Positions 23,600 to 35,890 of a DNA stretch of 64,000 nucleotides are shown piece after piece. The stretch lies in assembly GCF_022682495.2 (NCBI RefSeq), contig NC_071388.1, positions 27,698,139-27,762,138 of the forward strand. Direction: 5' to 3'. Numbering within the stretch: position 1 is the first letter of the stretch; each line of letters starts with the position of its first letter. A program made the translations under genes and the position numbers. Source of the stretch: Desmodus rotundus. Taxonomy: Eukaryota; Chordata; Mammalia; Chiroptera; Phyllostomidae. A model generated the notes under the pieces. The model was not told where the DNA came from. It was given only the letters and a program-made list of their open reading frames with translations, and ran no database searches.

Positions 23600-24240
23600 T
23601 GGCCTCTGTGAACTTTCAAAAAGAGGCAGTGCCTGCATTTACAATCATGTTGCTGAAATGTACTTTTATTGCTCTCTAGAAAATATAATTATGAAAGGAA
23701 AAATAAAACTGTCTCTTGTCTCTCTGACACTGAAATAAATATAATTCTGGTACAGTAAAAAGGAAAAGGCCCTGCAGTGGATAATTTCTCATTAATGTTG
23801 TTAATATTGAAGCTCTTTTCCAGGACTTGGAGACAGGGAGCTCCTGTGTGCTTTCAGATAATTTGCTTTTACCTTCCTCTGCCACCTCTGGTCAATAATC
23901 TATCAATATTTTATAGTCTCTTTTCTATCTCGGTATTCCCACTTATGGCGAGATAGCATTCTAAAGGAGCTTCAGTAGCTGTATTTTTCAAAAATTAGTG
24001 CATGTTATTTTTATTCTTTTGTGGGGTAAATAGGGGGGGTTGGGCATTCAATTATTCATTAACTAATATTTATTTATAATGTGTTAGCTACATAGATATT
24101 TCCTATTTGGTCAGTTCTTAACAGTTGTGAACGATTTCTCCTTTCTCTAGCATTGCAATCATAATCATCAGTGATCCATCCTATCAGAAATGTGTTTGCT
24201 CCCCTCTCCTTGACAGTCCTATGAGGTGTGTTTGTGGTGG
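23600..24240. other. No gene or clear repeat recognised
   Basis: AT-rich. A run of seven G lies near 24034-24040. Confidence 0.5.
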
Positions 24241-24244
24241 TACA

Positions 24245-24325
24245 CAGATATCCGTATTTTATCAAGCACTGTAGATGATCCTGGTTCAGGTACTGTAGGG
24301 ATCATGGTTTGAGAAATACTGTTAT
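24245..24325 (+). repeat. MER5-like hAT remnant (end only)
   Basis: CAGATATCCGTATTTTATCA followed by GATGATCCTGGTTCAG and GGTTTGAGAAATACTG is in the order of the MER5 3' half (a CATCTGTATTTTTAA word to an AGAACCACTG-type end). Decayed; no target duplication is visible. Confidence 0.45.
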
Positions 24326-27079
24326 AAACTATAATATGTTGCATATTATTTTGGTATTTAAATTTTTCTTTCAGGAATACTCATTGCATAATGGAGAGTA
24401 GGCTGTGGTGTATCAAATTGTTCTATAGTAATAGTTTGGGGAAGTTTGCTGTGTAGAAAAGTATCCCAGCATTTTATATCTATTTATCTCTTTGCTTGTA
24501 GATAGAAAAATGAGCTTGGGCCTCTACTTCTCTCCCCTGCCACTTACCACCATTATTTTAAAATGTAGTTCTAAGTAAAACAATAATCATATTTATTCAA
24601 AGCTGGCTATATGGGAGGCATCAGTAAAAATTTATTAGAAAGAATGATAAACATACAATGTCCTTGTCCTTGTACAGTTTACAATCTTGTGTGGAGAAAA
24701 AAAGCTTAAGCAGATTATCATGCATTTGACTTAAAATAGTTGTGATAAGTATACACAGTACTTTGACATTATATAAAGGGATTATAATTTAGCAAGGCAA
24801 GTGGTCCTTTCTAAGGAAACTAAATATTCTGAGGATGTAAAAGTAATCCAATTGAAGGGAAGAGTAATAAAGAACATTCCAAATCTAGAAAACAATGCAA
24901 TTGAAAGCCTGGGAGAAATTAGATAAAACTAATGTAGCTTAAATATACTGAGCACAAGTGAGATAGACAGAATGGGACTGAAGTCACTAATGTCAAAATC
25001 ACAGAGGCCCACCTTCCCTCCTTTCTCCCTCCCCTTCTCCTTCCCTCCCTTCTTTCTTCTTTCCTTCCTCATTTCCTACCTTTCTTCTTTTCTTTGTTTA
25101 TTTCTTCCATGTTTAGTTAAGCATTTGAGAGCCACAGGATCTAGTTAAAAGAACCTCAGTATACATGTAGCACAATGAGCTTAGATTTTGATAATACCAA
25201 TATGAAAAAATAGATTGGGGATGGTGATCATCTGGTGGCAAAATACAAATTACAGATAGATATTAGCAAGGAAGCCTTGTACAGGCCACATGAGAATTAT
25301 GCTTTTTAAAGAAGAGAGCAAAGGAAATGGAGAAGGATCAAATAGCAGAGATGTGTACTGCAGATAAAATTAACAAAATTTAGTGATCAACTGGTATTCA
25401 TTTCTGATCAATCCCTTTCCTCATCCATCTGCAACATCTAAGCATTGGACTTTAAAAACAGCATGTATAGGGAAGTCACTTTCTGGAATCACAAACAGGG
25501 GGGATAGAGGGGCAGATACAGTGTTGACTTTAGAGACTAGAACTCAGTTTTGGACAAATCAAATTTTGGGTTTTTGTAAGACATGCAAATAGGGAGATCA
25601 TGTGTATGTATCTGGATTTCCAACAGCCTGGCATCAAGAAATTATTTTTGGAAGTGTATTTCATATTTCTGCATGGTTAGAAAAGAACATAGCACTTACC
25701 TAGGCACCTGTTTGAAATATGGCCTTTGGCTTTCAAGATCGAAATCTAAAACATGTTTTCTGCAGGATCCACTTAGAACTAGCATCTCTAAACTTATGTC
25801 ACATAAGAACTGAGTGATCAAACAGCAGACTACCTGTGGACATTGGTGACCATACAAAGAGCAGTACTTTAATGTCAAATTTAATATCTATCTCTCCTCC
25901 ATCAGGACCTTAAGATAAAGGGCTTTGAGGCCCGTGGAACTGCTGCTGTCACTACCACCACATCAGATAAGACTGAGTCATGGAATACTTTGGGTCCATG
26001 AAGATTTATAGTCTAAATGTATTTTCATACCCTGGGTTCAAATTCAGTCCCTGCTATGAATTTTGAATAAGCATCTTGGAAAAGGAATTGAAATCAGTGT
26101 ATCCTCTTTTGATATGTTTTTTGTTAATCTGCCAGAGAAGCACAGAGTAGCTAAGAAAGGGTGATCTGCAACCAAGGGTCAGCTAACTAATACAGTACAG
26201 AAAAGACTATCCCGTACCTGAGTAATCCAACCTGATCAGCTGGTGGTATCCCACTGTCAGAACTAGGCTGCACACTTTTCCTTTGAACATCGGCAACATC
26301 TAATGTGGTAGGTAAATAAGAACTTCTTGTCCACTTTAGTGACAGAATAGCACACACACCAAAAAATCTGTTTTAAAATTCTCAAGAGCCACGTTCTACT
26401 TGAATGTAATAGATATTTTGAACAAACTCAGAACCTTATGTGTTCGTACTTGTTTTCATATATCATTTGCCATTTTATTGTTACATGACATTACATTCAT
26501 TGACTTAAAAAATGAACAGAAAGGATAATGAATGCAACTTGAAGTTAACTGTTCTAAACTTTAAGTTTATTTTCCTCTCCTACTTTTAATTTATCCATGC
26601 CTATTAAGTTTAATCATTCAGAGCAGAGACCCAAACTACTATAACATTCATGTGATCATTCATTTATTTAACAATATTTTCCTGAGCAACAAATATGTCA
26701 AATGCTAAAGACCCAAGTGTACCCTACCTTAAGGACTTTCAGAATCTTAAAGTTATTTAATTTCATATCAGATTTGAGTAATACAAATTTTATCAAGAGT
26801 AACACTCATACTACAATAAATTATTTCTTACTCTGTATCATAAATGTTTGTATTGCTGGATCCTATTAAAATAAGACACCACAAATTGTATATTAATACA
26901 CCTACTTAGGCTGAAATGAATGAATTAATGGTTTTATGGAAAACCCAAAGGTGTGAGATAAAATTTAGGATATTATAATGACAAAACTTAACAGAATACC
27001 TAAGTCCCAGAGGAGATAACTCATCATCATGGAATCCTGTTTATATGCTGGGTTCTGAACGACAAATTTGAAATATTAT
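24326..27079. other. AT-rich stretch, no gene recognised
   Basis: Contains a pyrimidine-rich low-complexity tract at 25012-25100 and faint L2/CR1-type wording near 24600-24700 and 26650-26750. No coding gene. Confidence 0.5.
25012..25100. repeat. Pyrimidine-rich low-complexity tract
   Basis: Mostly C and T with imperfect CCTT and TTCT units on the plus strand. Shorter and much less regular than the CCTT array at 40824-40893. Confidence 0.8.
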
Positions 27080-27160
27080 TCATTTAATCACAATGCAATC
27101 TTAATGGACAACATGATTCTGTTTTACTGAGGAAACAGTGGGTCAATGAATTGACCATCT
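27080..27160 (-). repeat. Possible MIR remnant
   Basis: TCTGTTTTACTGAGGAAACA followed by GTGGGTCAATGAATTGACC resembles the antisense MIR core. Weak. Confidence 0.45.
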
Positions 27161-27299
27161 AACATTTAAAAATATCTTTAGTGTTGGGAGAAATGGTTAG
27201 ATTTGGACTGTTTAATAGAGATTCTGTTTCTTTACTACATCCCTATTCTTGTCCAAGGAATAGGGCTGAGGAGGGATGTGCAGCACCAAAGTCATAAAT

Positions 27300-27375
27300 A
27301 ATCGCAGGACCTTAGACAAGTGACTCAACATTTGTGGTCTCAGCTTTCAGTTTCACCCCTGCATCAGACAAGGAC
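27300..27375 (+). repeat. MIR remnant
   Basis: GACCTTAGACAAGTGACTCA, then CTCAGCTTTCAGTTTCACC matches the MIR word order (GACCTTGGGCAAG to CTCAGTTTCCTCAT). Confidence 0.6.
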
Positions 27376-27884
27376 TTCCCCCTCCATTCAGACCCTCTAT
27401 ATTTTTTCCATCCATACCATGTATAACATTGTTTCAAAATTCACAGTGTTGCATTGCACTCATCTTTGTGTTATGTCTCTCTAAACTTCAACATAAAGCC
27501 TGTGTTGATTTATGAAATAGACCATGGTTTCCCCCATCTGATCGTACTGATTACTGTTTAAGATTCTCCCGTCACGGTGTGTTTTTGTTTCGTATATCCT
27601 TCCTCTATTCCATTTATTTTTCCAATTTGAGTCACTTTAGACATTTTTTAAGGTCAATACCCAAACAAAATTTTGTACACACTTCCTTAAGTAAATTAAG
27701 CCTCACATTTCATTCTTTAGCAAGTGGGAAATCAGAAAATAAAGAAGGGAGGTTGGAAGGAAATGCCCCAAGATGAATGCTGTCAGGGTCTTCAGGATCA
27801 GTGGCATTACGGGTTCCTAAAGGGAACCAACGTGTAGAAAAATAAGTTCAAGCATTTTCACACAAAAAACCACGCATGTATTAG

Positions 27885-28560
27885 TTAGAGATTACGGAGT
27901 GTCTTTTGTTCTAAGGAGGTGTGCTCTTGGTGTGCTCTTGATGGGGTTGATCATAAGAAAGACCAAGCTATGATCAGAAGCTTGGAATTTTCAACTCACC
28001 CCCCAACCTCCAGAGAAAAAGTAGGGCTGGATTGGAATTGATGAGTGATCATGCCTATATGATGAAACCTCCATAGAAAGCCTCCAAAACAGAGTTCAGA
28101 AAGCTTCTGCTTTGCTGAACAGGTGGAGGTGCTGGGAGAGCTTTATGCAGGGAAAGCATGGAAGCTCTTTCCATACACCTTACCCTATGCGTCTCTTTCA
28201 TCTGGATGTTTATTTATATTCTATATCACGTTATGTTCATGATGAATCCAGAAATGGTAAGCAAACTGTTTTCCTGAGTTCCATTAGCTATTCCAGCAAA
28301 TTTATCGAACCTAAGAGGAGGTCTTGGGAACTATAGCTTGTCAGTCAGAAGTACAGGTAACAACATGAACTTTCTTTTGGCATCTGAATGGGAAGTGGGG
28401 CAATCTTGTGGGAATGAGCCCTTTACCTGGGATCCGATGGGATCTGATGCTATCTCCAGGTTGATGGTGTCTGAATTAAGTTAAATTATAAGACATCCAA
28501 CTGACATCACAGAAGTTTCCAATGCATTTGGTGTCAGAACTGTTGTGATTATGTCTGTAA
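27885..28560 (+). repeat. Old LTR-like repeat
   Basis: Ordered words CCTCCATAGAAAGCCTCCAA, GCATGGAAGCTCTTTCCATA, GTAAGCAAACTGTTTTCCTG, TTATCGAACCTAAGAGGAGG, GGTCTTGGGAACTATAG and GGGATCTGATGCTATCTCCA recall an ERVL-type LTR (possibly MER21-like). The ending is echoed at 63000-63115. No retroviral coding sequence adjoins it. An 11-bp tandem duplication lies at 27919-27940. Confidence 0.6.
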
Positions 28561-28653
28561 TGTGAAAGTAAGAGAGACACACAGGAGGAAGAGTGAGGCT
28601 TTTCCCCTAAAACCTGAATACCATTTTCTCTGTCTATAGGCACCATCTAGGAC

Positions 28654-28835
28654 AGTGGTTCTCAGTTTTGAATGTACATAAAAATTATTTGGATATTATT
28701 TATAATTCAGTTACTACCCACCATCACCTTTTGATTAGTTAGTTCTGGAGCAGGGCTCCTAAGTCTGCATTTTTAACATAAGTTTTCAGATGCTGGTGGT
28801 ATAGTCTCACATTTTCCAGATCCTGTTGTAAATGA
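28654..28835 (+). repeat. MER5-like hAT-Charlie remnant
   Basis: Begins CAGTGGTTCTCAGTTTTGAA, runs through TACATAAAAATTATTTGGAT and CCTAAGTCTGCATTTTTAAC, in the MER5-type order. The 3' terminal repeat is not clean. Non-coding. Confidence 0.65.
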
Positions 28836-29355
28836 ATAGACAAATGCATGTGTAAGAAGTGATAGTGTGATAAATCCTATCTATAGAAAGAGAATAGAAG
28901 AGAGAGTAAATAATTTTAGAGATAAGAAACAGAGAAAACAAATAAGAAAGAGTGAATTTTCAGCTGCATATTTAATAAAGTAAAAATTTGACTTCTGGAA
29001 AAGAAGGAGAATCCATTTCATGAAGGAAGGATAACACAGAAAAAGAAATAGAAGAATGAGAAGATATTGTTTTGGAGAATACTAAGATCAATGGAAATGG
29101 GAAATAAGATATGAACTCTTTGTAAAAACAGATAAAAAATTAAGTAAAAAAATTAAAGCTAAGATATCTTTATCTCATACCAAAGGCAAGCTGGATTTAA
29201 GGAAATAGAAATATCTAATTTGATTTGCAGTTTTCAAAAAAGGTAAATAAATCTTTCACAAATGTAAAAAACATAAAAAGGAAGAGATTCTTAGATTGAG
29301 AATATACTTTTTTATTATTTGATATTTGTGAAAATTTCTGGAGGTAATATATCTT
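28836..29355. other. Purine-rich stretch, no gene recognised
   Basis: A- and G-rich sequence on the plus strand with many AAAG and GAGA words. No recognised family or coding frame. Confidence 0.5.
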
Positions 29356-29359
29356 ATTG

Positions 29360-30120
29360 TTACCAAACCAGAGTGGGATTCAGCTACCCACTGCCACCAA
29401 TAAGCAAATTATAGAGGCAGAGGTTGGTGAGAAAGGAAAGACGTCTTTATTCAAATGTTGCATAATTCAGGAGGATGAGGGACTCCCAAATACAGGCTCA
29501 TCGGGCTCATGTCTTCCACAAAACATAGATAAAACCTAGCTGTTCTCAGCAAGACCCAAACCCAAGGCAGTGCCCAGGAATCCAGATACTTCCTTCTCTT
29601 TCCTTTGGAGCCTGAGGTGGCTAAGTTGGGTGGCTGTCTGGCTTCAGGCTCCCTGCTAGAATCTGTATGTGTTGCTGGTGCCACCATTGGCCATAAAGTC
29701 CTGCGAAGGCACCAGCCAGTACTTTCATTCACGAGGTGGGCCAAGATCCTGTCTCTTCCTTCCCCTGAGTTTATATAAGTTACCTGTGTGGGCTGGGTCA
29801 GGTGTTTTTTTCAGCTCAAGGTCCCATGGCATTCTGGGAGGGTCTAGCCCCCCACAACCAATTCCTTCTTTTCTACAGTTGGACTGACAGGATTTTCCAG
29901 TATAGCACCTCCCCTGCTGCCATTTTGACATCTATGGCGCATGTGCCTGCCTTCCCTTCATCCCAACCCCTGATCAAAGACCCAAAAAGGGCAGGAGAAC
30001 TGTTCCCTTATCCAGTTATTTTTGCTAGCCTTGCACATGCTCAGTGTAATGCTTCTTCCTGTTGCCATCTTGCCCTGGGGGCAGGGAATCTACCACCAGG
30101 CTACTGGTATTATCATCTCT
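29360..30120 (-). repeat. Probable endogenous retrovirus LTR (antisense)
   Basis: On the minus strand: a TATATAA box (complement of 29771-29777), then about 320 bp downstream an AATAAA signal (complement of 29446-29451), followed by a CTTTCCTTTCTCACCAACC U5-like stretch. The unit is richer in GC than its surroundings. Open frames of 60-106 codons overlap on both strands and carry no retroviral domains. Boundaries approximate. Confidence 0.62.
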
Positions 30121-30122
30121 AA

Positions 30123-31435
30123 ATTTTATATAACAAAAATAACAGTTTGCATTAAGCCAAAAATAATATGATTTTGTATCTTTCAATTTAATTAAATCAG
30201 ATGTGAAATTGAACTTTTAACTACTCAACAGATATATTAGATTATTTATTGTATTTACTATTTCACCATAGGGCTCTTTAGTACTTTATGAATAATTTGA
30301 ATATAATTTAATTAATACAACAGAACAAATGTGGCCTGTAAATCAGATCAGCTATAAAGCAGTGCTAAAGGAAAAAGTACAAATTTAACCCATAGGCTTT
30401 TGGACCCACTCTTTAATTAAATACCAGCTTCGCTTTCAGAAAGGTCATGATCAAAAAGCCTTTGGTCATATGTATATGTGCTTTAGAGTTCAGGAATCAT
30501 AAAAGTTAAGCAGTAAATTGTAGTTTTTCATTAATTTAAAATTAATCACCCTGAGACTGGGAGGGAGCAGATAAAAGCAAAGGGTGTTCCTGTTTAGAGA
30601 GTACCAAATACTTGATTCTATGAGTCTAGGTGATTTGTGATGTCTAAGTAATGTGGGAAATTCATACATTCATATATGCATATATCCTAAACTAGCCAAC
30701 CCCATTGAAGCCTCTATAGAAAAATTTAGACTGTAAACTTGGTGTGCCCATGAATGATATGTAGCCATCTTTAATTAGGTCATTTATTATATTCTGAATT
30801 AACACTTTTTAGGTCAGCTCTTCCTCCTGGTTTAGAGAAATACTATCTTCAAATGGTTTCATAAAGGACATGAATAACAGCCTGCGTATGGCCTCCACAT
30901 GAATGCTGTATGAAAGCAAGAGTGATTTCAGCCTAACCTGCAGAACTGGGGATCCCTGGGGCCTGCAAAATGAGCACAGGATAGCATGGAGGGGTGGGGG
31001 TGGGAGAAGCAAACCAATACAGGACGCTAGTGAAGTGCACTGATGGCCTCAACTCTGTTAGGACAAGTCTAGGTTAGAAATTTCTCAGTCCATGGAAAAT
31101 ATCAGCAGAAGGGTAATTATCTCAAAGAGCTAGTTTAGTTTACAGTGGCGGGTTGGAAAGCAGTGGGCTCAGAGCTTGCCCAGACAAAATGGAGAACGTT
31201 TCTCTCATAGAACACTGAGTTCATGAGGGTTAGTGTCCAGAGCAAAGTATCATATGATTAGTGTTTCTTGCTTGCCTGTGTTCTTTAAGGATTTCTTGCG
31301 TGCTTGTGTCTTTTAAAGAAGAAGTTTAGGAGGAAATGAGAATTAATAATGTTTAATTACATACCAAAGGCCAATATTTAAACTTGGATCAAATAGTTAT
31401 GTTATTCTAGACACAGATGATAATGGGACATTATG
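30123..31435. other. No gene recognised
   Basis: AT-rich then mixed sequence. An imperfect tandem duplication of about 26 bp lies at 31264-31318. Confidence 0.5.
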
Positions 31436-31439
31436 GAGG

Positions 31440-31935
31440 GTCACCCCAAAATAGGTCAAAATAGCATATTGATTTGAATTAAAGTTACTTGAAAAACAGG
31501 CAGTGAAAGAAGGACATTGGGCCTCCTCTTTGTCTCCCTGAGAGGAGATGAGTCTCCCCTGTGAAAGGCACCCCCACCCCCGCCCCGGTCCAGGAGGTAG
31601 ACCTTCTTCTCACCAGAGAGAGGAAATCAGGGCCTAGAAAGCTATGCAAACAAACTCTGCTTAGTTTCTTCACTAATTGGTTTCAAAGCCTAAGTTGTTT
31701 TTTTGTTTGTTGTTGTTGTTGGTTCTTCACAAACACAAATTTATTTTTTGTTTTGTTTTGTTTTGTTTTGTCTGGAAGGATATAAACAGCCTGCTTTGGA
31801 CATTTCTTAGGTCCCATATTTTTGGGACCTCTGTATGTACAAAATTAAATTTGATTTTCTTCTGTTAATGTTTACTGTGAATTTAATTCTTAGACCAGTC
31901 AGAAGAACCTAGAGAGACAGAGTAAAATTTTTTTT
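31440..31935 (+). repeat. LTR-like repeat related to the 3' ends of the units at 1.8 and 3.7 kb
   Basis: Shares the ending pattern: a TTTTCTTCTGTTAATG word, then an A/T stretch, then GACCAGTCAGAAGAACCTAG before an A/T-rich flank, compared with AACCAGCCAGAAGAATTTAG at the second unit. A TTTTG pentanucleotide run (31746-31770) has grown inside it. Class I LTR is my best guess. Confidence 0.5.
31746..31770. repeat. TTTTG pentanucleotide repeat
   Basis: Five tandem TTTTG units, preceded by T-rich sequence. Confidence 0.9.
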
Positions 31936-32059
31936 CCATCAGTGACTTAGATGGCAGCCACATGTCTATAGATACCTACAGGATGACTTGTTACTAACCT
32001 GTCTTCCTACATCAGAGGGCCTGAGGTTCAGAAACCGTGACTGGAACTAGATTGTCAAC

Positions 32060-32225
32060 TTCCTCTACACCATGTACTTAATCAGCCTGAATCCCAGTTT
32101 CCAAATCAGTAAACCTGGAAAATGCTGCATAACTTTAAGGGTGGTTATGACATGTAAATTATGTATGAAACTCTATAGCCCTTAAACAGTGACTAATACA
32201 TCATGTATTCTTAATATATGTTAAA
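32060..32225 (+). repeat. MIR remnant
   Basis: CCCAGTTTCCAAATCAGTAA, then GGTGGTTATGACATGTAAAT, then ACAGTGACTAATACATCATG follow the MIR core-to-tail order. Confidence 0.68.
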
Positions 32226-32229
32226 TGTC

Positions 32230-32852
32230 AATAATTAATTAATTAATTATATTTCTAAAACATGGCATAAGTGCTAAACATGAATTATAAAATTATAAAA
32301 TTATACAATTTTAACTTGGATCCTAGCAAAAAAAAACAATGGTTTCTTGTCTTGATTCATTGGTTTTCTAGTAACAGAATATATATATATTTACAAATAC
32401 ATAGAGTTAGAAAATTTAAAGAGATTGTCATTTACTGAAATATAATCTCACTATAGATACATTTCCTCTTTTAAAAATACTGGCATTTTAGATAAATAAA
32501 TTATGTGCTTCTTTGAACAAAATTCTTAAAAGTATATGATCAAAATTCCTTTCCAATTTCCTAAAAATGTATGTATTTGTCACTACTTTATTTACATGAA
32601 TATAGCAAATTTAAAAATATTTTTCTTTAAATGTTAAATTTTACTCTCACCTTCTAAATTCTTATACGTAAGAATATTTTCATATAGACTCCATTGACAT
32701 AATAAGCATTCAAATGTTGTTTTTTTAAAACTACCACATTTACCTGCCTTGTATTAGTTATAGTTTTTCTAAAACTCACTCTTTGTTTTCTACTATTTTC
32801 TGTACATACTAATTTTTTAAAGGTTTTTCAATGTTTTCTTTTTTTCAGATGT
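32230..32852. other. AT-rich stretch with short ATTA and TA runs
   Basis: AATTAATT repeats near 32232-32249 and a TA run near 32380-32391. No gene or family recognised. Confidence 0.6.
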
Positions 32853-33052
32853 ATTTTTTAATTTATTTTTAGAGAGAGGGGAAGAGGAGAAAGAGAGGGA
32901 GAGAAACATCAATGTGTGATTGCCTCTCAAGCAACCCCCCTACTGGGGACCTGGCCTGCAGCCCAGGCATGTGTCCTGACTGGGAATCGAACCAGCAACC
33001 CTCTGGTTTGCAGGCTGGTGCTCAATCTACTGAGTCACACCAGCCAAGGCCT
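32853..33052 (-). repeat. VES-type SINE
   Basis: The complement carries a tRNA-like head (a GGCTGGTGTGACTCAGTAG word), a B box GGTTCGATTCCC (complement of 32982-32993, the cleanest of the four copies), and a CT-rich tail with A/T end. Confidence 0.88.
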
Positions 33053-34199
33053 AAATTTTGATATTGTCTAACAACAAGAAACATGTTTAGATAAGAAAGC
33101 AACAAAAACAACTGTTGTTATTAGAACTATATTACATTTTATGATGCAGAGGCATTTTATACTAAAAGCATAATGAGCCTCTAAGACTAATTAAATCACA
33201 GTTCTTGGTGGAGGTGAGTTTCATGTTTATCCATAGGCACAGAATAAACCTGCATTGCAAGAGCTAAAGCTGCCTATGCTACTATACACTTTAAAGTTTA
33301 TATTAAAGAATCATGGAGGGTTTTCATGAGTAATATAATCATCATTATGTGAATAGCTAACTGTAGAACTGAAACAAGTATAAGGTAGTTTTGTAATACT
33401 CTTGACATTTCAGTATCTATCAAGCATTATGGTGTAAGAAAAGGAATATGAAACAATAATTTTCCTTAAATAAGTTTAATGATTTACTTGCCAAGCAAAA
33501 GTGGCCATTAGAAATAAAAATTGGGCTCTATGTTCAGGACAGATATTATTTCAAAATGTGATGAAATCATACTCAACAGCATAAAACTTAATGGTTACCA
33601 TAGACTTCCACGTATCATAAAGATTCTCTCACAGAAAGAGAAATTATGTTTAAAACACTTTCTTTTATTAAACAATGGACATGAGTCCCTCCAGGATTCA
33701 CTTGATATATAAAATAGGTGCCCTGCAAATATTACTGGATACTTTTTTTCTGTAAGGGTGAGTGTTATTTTGATTATTTGAAATATTATATTGCACTCTA
33801 CCTCTCTGTACCATATTCATAAGACCATATATTTTAGTATGTACCATTGATATTATGTAAGACTGGGTACAGGGGAGATAAAACATTTATCCAAACATAC
33901 ATCATTTTTCTTTAACATTCCGAGAATGCAATAAAAGGACATTCCAGTATAAGAACCAAAGTTCTTCTCAAGCAAACGACAAGAGTGACCAGCAGCCCAC
34001 ACACAAGGCTTGCTGGATCAAAGTTCATTAGGAAAAAAGCACAGGAGGTGGCAGAAGTAAGTGCAGTGCTTCTACATTTAGGCAGTGCAGAAGGATCTGT
34101 CAGGACCAGACATTAGAATCTGGAAAGGTATCCTGACCCTTCAGTGTCAGGGCTTTTATGGGAGGAAGCATTTCCTCCTCTGCTGGTATTACCTACAGA
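33053..34199. other. No gene or clear repeat recognised
   Basis: AT-rich, with open frames of about 62 codons and no domains. Confidence 0.5.
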
Positions 34200-34990
34200 G
34201 TTAACTGCTATTCACATGACCAACAGTACATGAAAATGTCCTCAACGTCAGCAAGTATTAGAGAAATGAAAATCAAAACCATAGTGAGATTTCCTGGAAT
34301 GACTATCATCATCACAAAGACTAGAGGACAAATGTTCTTGGGAATGTAGAGAAACAGAAACTATGTCCTGGATTAGTGGGAATGCAAGTTGAGGTAGCCA
34401 TTGTGGAAAACAGTGTGAAGGTTCCTCAAAAATTAAAAATAACCTACCATGTGAGTCAGCAATTCTACGTCTGTGTGTATAGCTAAAGGAAACAAGTTAT
34501 CCCAAAGGGATATCTGAACCCCCTTGTTTATTGCAGCATTATTTGCAGTAGTCAAGACAAGAAAACAACATATGTATCTATCCATGGTTGAATGGGTATT
34601 TAAAATGTGGTGTATATATACAATGGAATCCTATTTAGCCAAAATAAAAAAGTAAATCCTGCAATTTTTAAGAACATAGACAGACTTTGAGGGCATAAGA
34701 GACAGAGTGAGGCAGAGAAAGGCAAATGCTGTGTGATCTTACTTATATGTGGAATCTAAACAAACAAACAGACAAACAAACCCATAGAAAGAGGGACTAG
34801 ATGTGTGATTGCCAGAGGCAGGGAGAGGGGGTGCATAATTGGGTGGAGTTGGTTAGAGGTACAAACATTGTAGTAATCATTTTACAGTATCTGCATATAT
34901 CAAATTATTGTGTTGTTATATGGTACTCTTTAAACTTAGACAATGTTGTATGTCAATTATACTTAATAAAACTGCAAAATTTTCTTTAAA
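34200..34990 (+). mobile_element. L1 (L1M-type) 3' end
   Basis: ORF2 C-terminal and 3'-UTR wording in order: GGAAAACAGTGTGAAGGTTC, TATTGCAGCATTATTTGCAG, TATACAATGGAATCCTATTT, CTTATATGTGGAATCTAAAC, then GTCAATTATACTTAATAAAA. The coding part is broken by many stops. AAAC repeats near 34758-34782 lie inside. Confidence 0.85.
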
Positions 34991-35029
34991 ATATATTATA
35001 GTTGTGTATATCATCATGAAATAATTCAG

Positions 35030-35890
35030 AAATGAATTTAGAAAAAATACCATTCACTATAATGGAAAAATATATTGTTCTTAGGACTAAATCCAAGAAA
35101 AGATATGTAAACCTCTTCACAATAAATTCTAAAACAATGTCAAAGGAAATTAAAGAAGAACTAAATGAATGGACAGATAGAACATATATGTAGTCATATA
35201 ATCATGGGCAGATATAGTCATAGATTCAGAATTAATATTGCTTAGACGTGAGTTTTCCCTGAATCAATCAATATACTCCAAAAAATTCCAATCAAAATCT
35301 CAACAGAACTCTTTTTTTTGGTAGAAATGTAAAAGTTGCCTAAAATCTTACATAGATATCCCAAAGATCTATGCAAAACTTATACTAATATTAAAAACCA
35401 AAACTAAAACCAAACAAAGATAAAAAGATGGAAGACTCGTGTTACTGAATTTCTTTGTATAAAATTTTATTAATAAAGATTGTATTGTTTTAGCCTATGG
35501 AAAGACAGTAAAATTAATAAAGAGATTAGAGACCAGAGAAAAAAGAGCCATATTTAGTTGGTCAATTAGCTTTTAATAAGGTTTCATTAATAGCCAATGC
35601 AGAAAAATATTAAAACAAATTAGTTAAGTATATAAAAAAAGGAATTTTATATCTTTCTCACACCATATACAAAAATTAATTTAAAAAGGGTGAAAGTCCT
35701 GAATATCAAAGCTTATGTTTAAAACAGAAAGTCAAAATTCCAGAAGGAAACATAAAAAAAGCTTCTTAGGGTAGGTTAGGATGTTTAATATAAAGATATG
35801 TATATTTGTCAAAATTATCCAAATTATGCTTAAAATCTGTGTATTTCATTGAATGTGAATTTCATTCAAACACAATTTAATGAGGCAAAG
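35030..35890 (+). mobile_element. L1 ORF2 fragment joined to a 3'-UTR-like end
   Basis: Words from the ORF2 C-terminal half (AATTCCAATCAAAATCTCAA, GATGGAAGACTCGTGTTACT, CTTTCTCACACCATATACAA, TTCCAGAAGGAAACATAAAA) are followed by L1-tail wording (CTTAAAATCTGTGTATTTCA). This piece belongs upstream of the type of sequence found at 34200-34990, so it is a second, internally shortened L1 or a rearranged one. Many stops. Confidence 0.75.
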
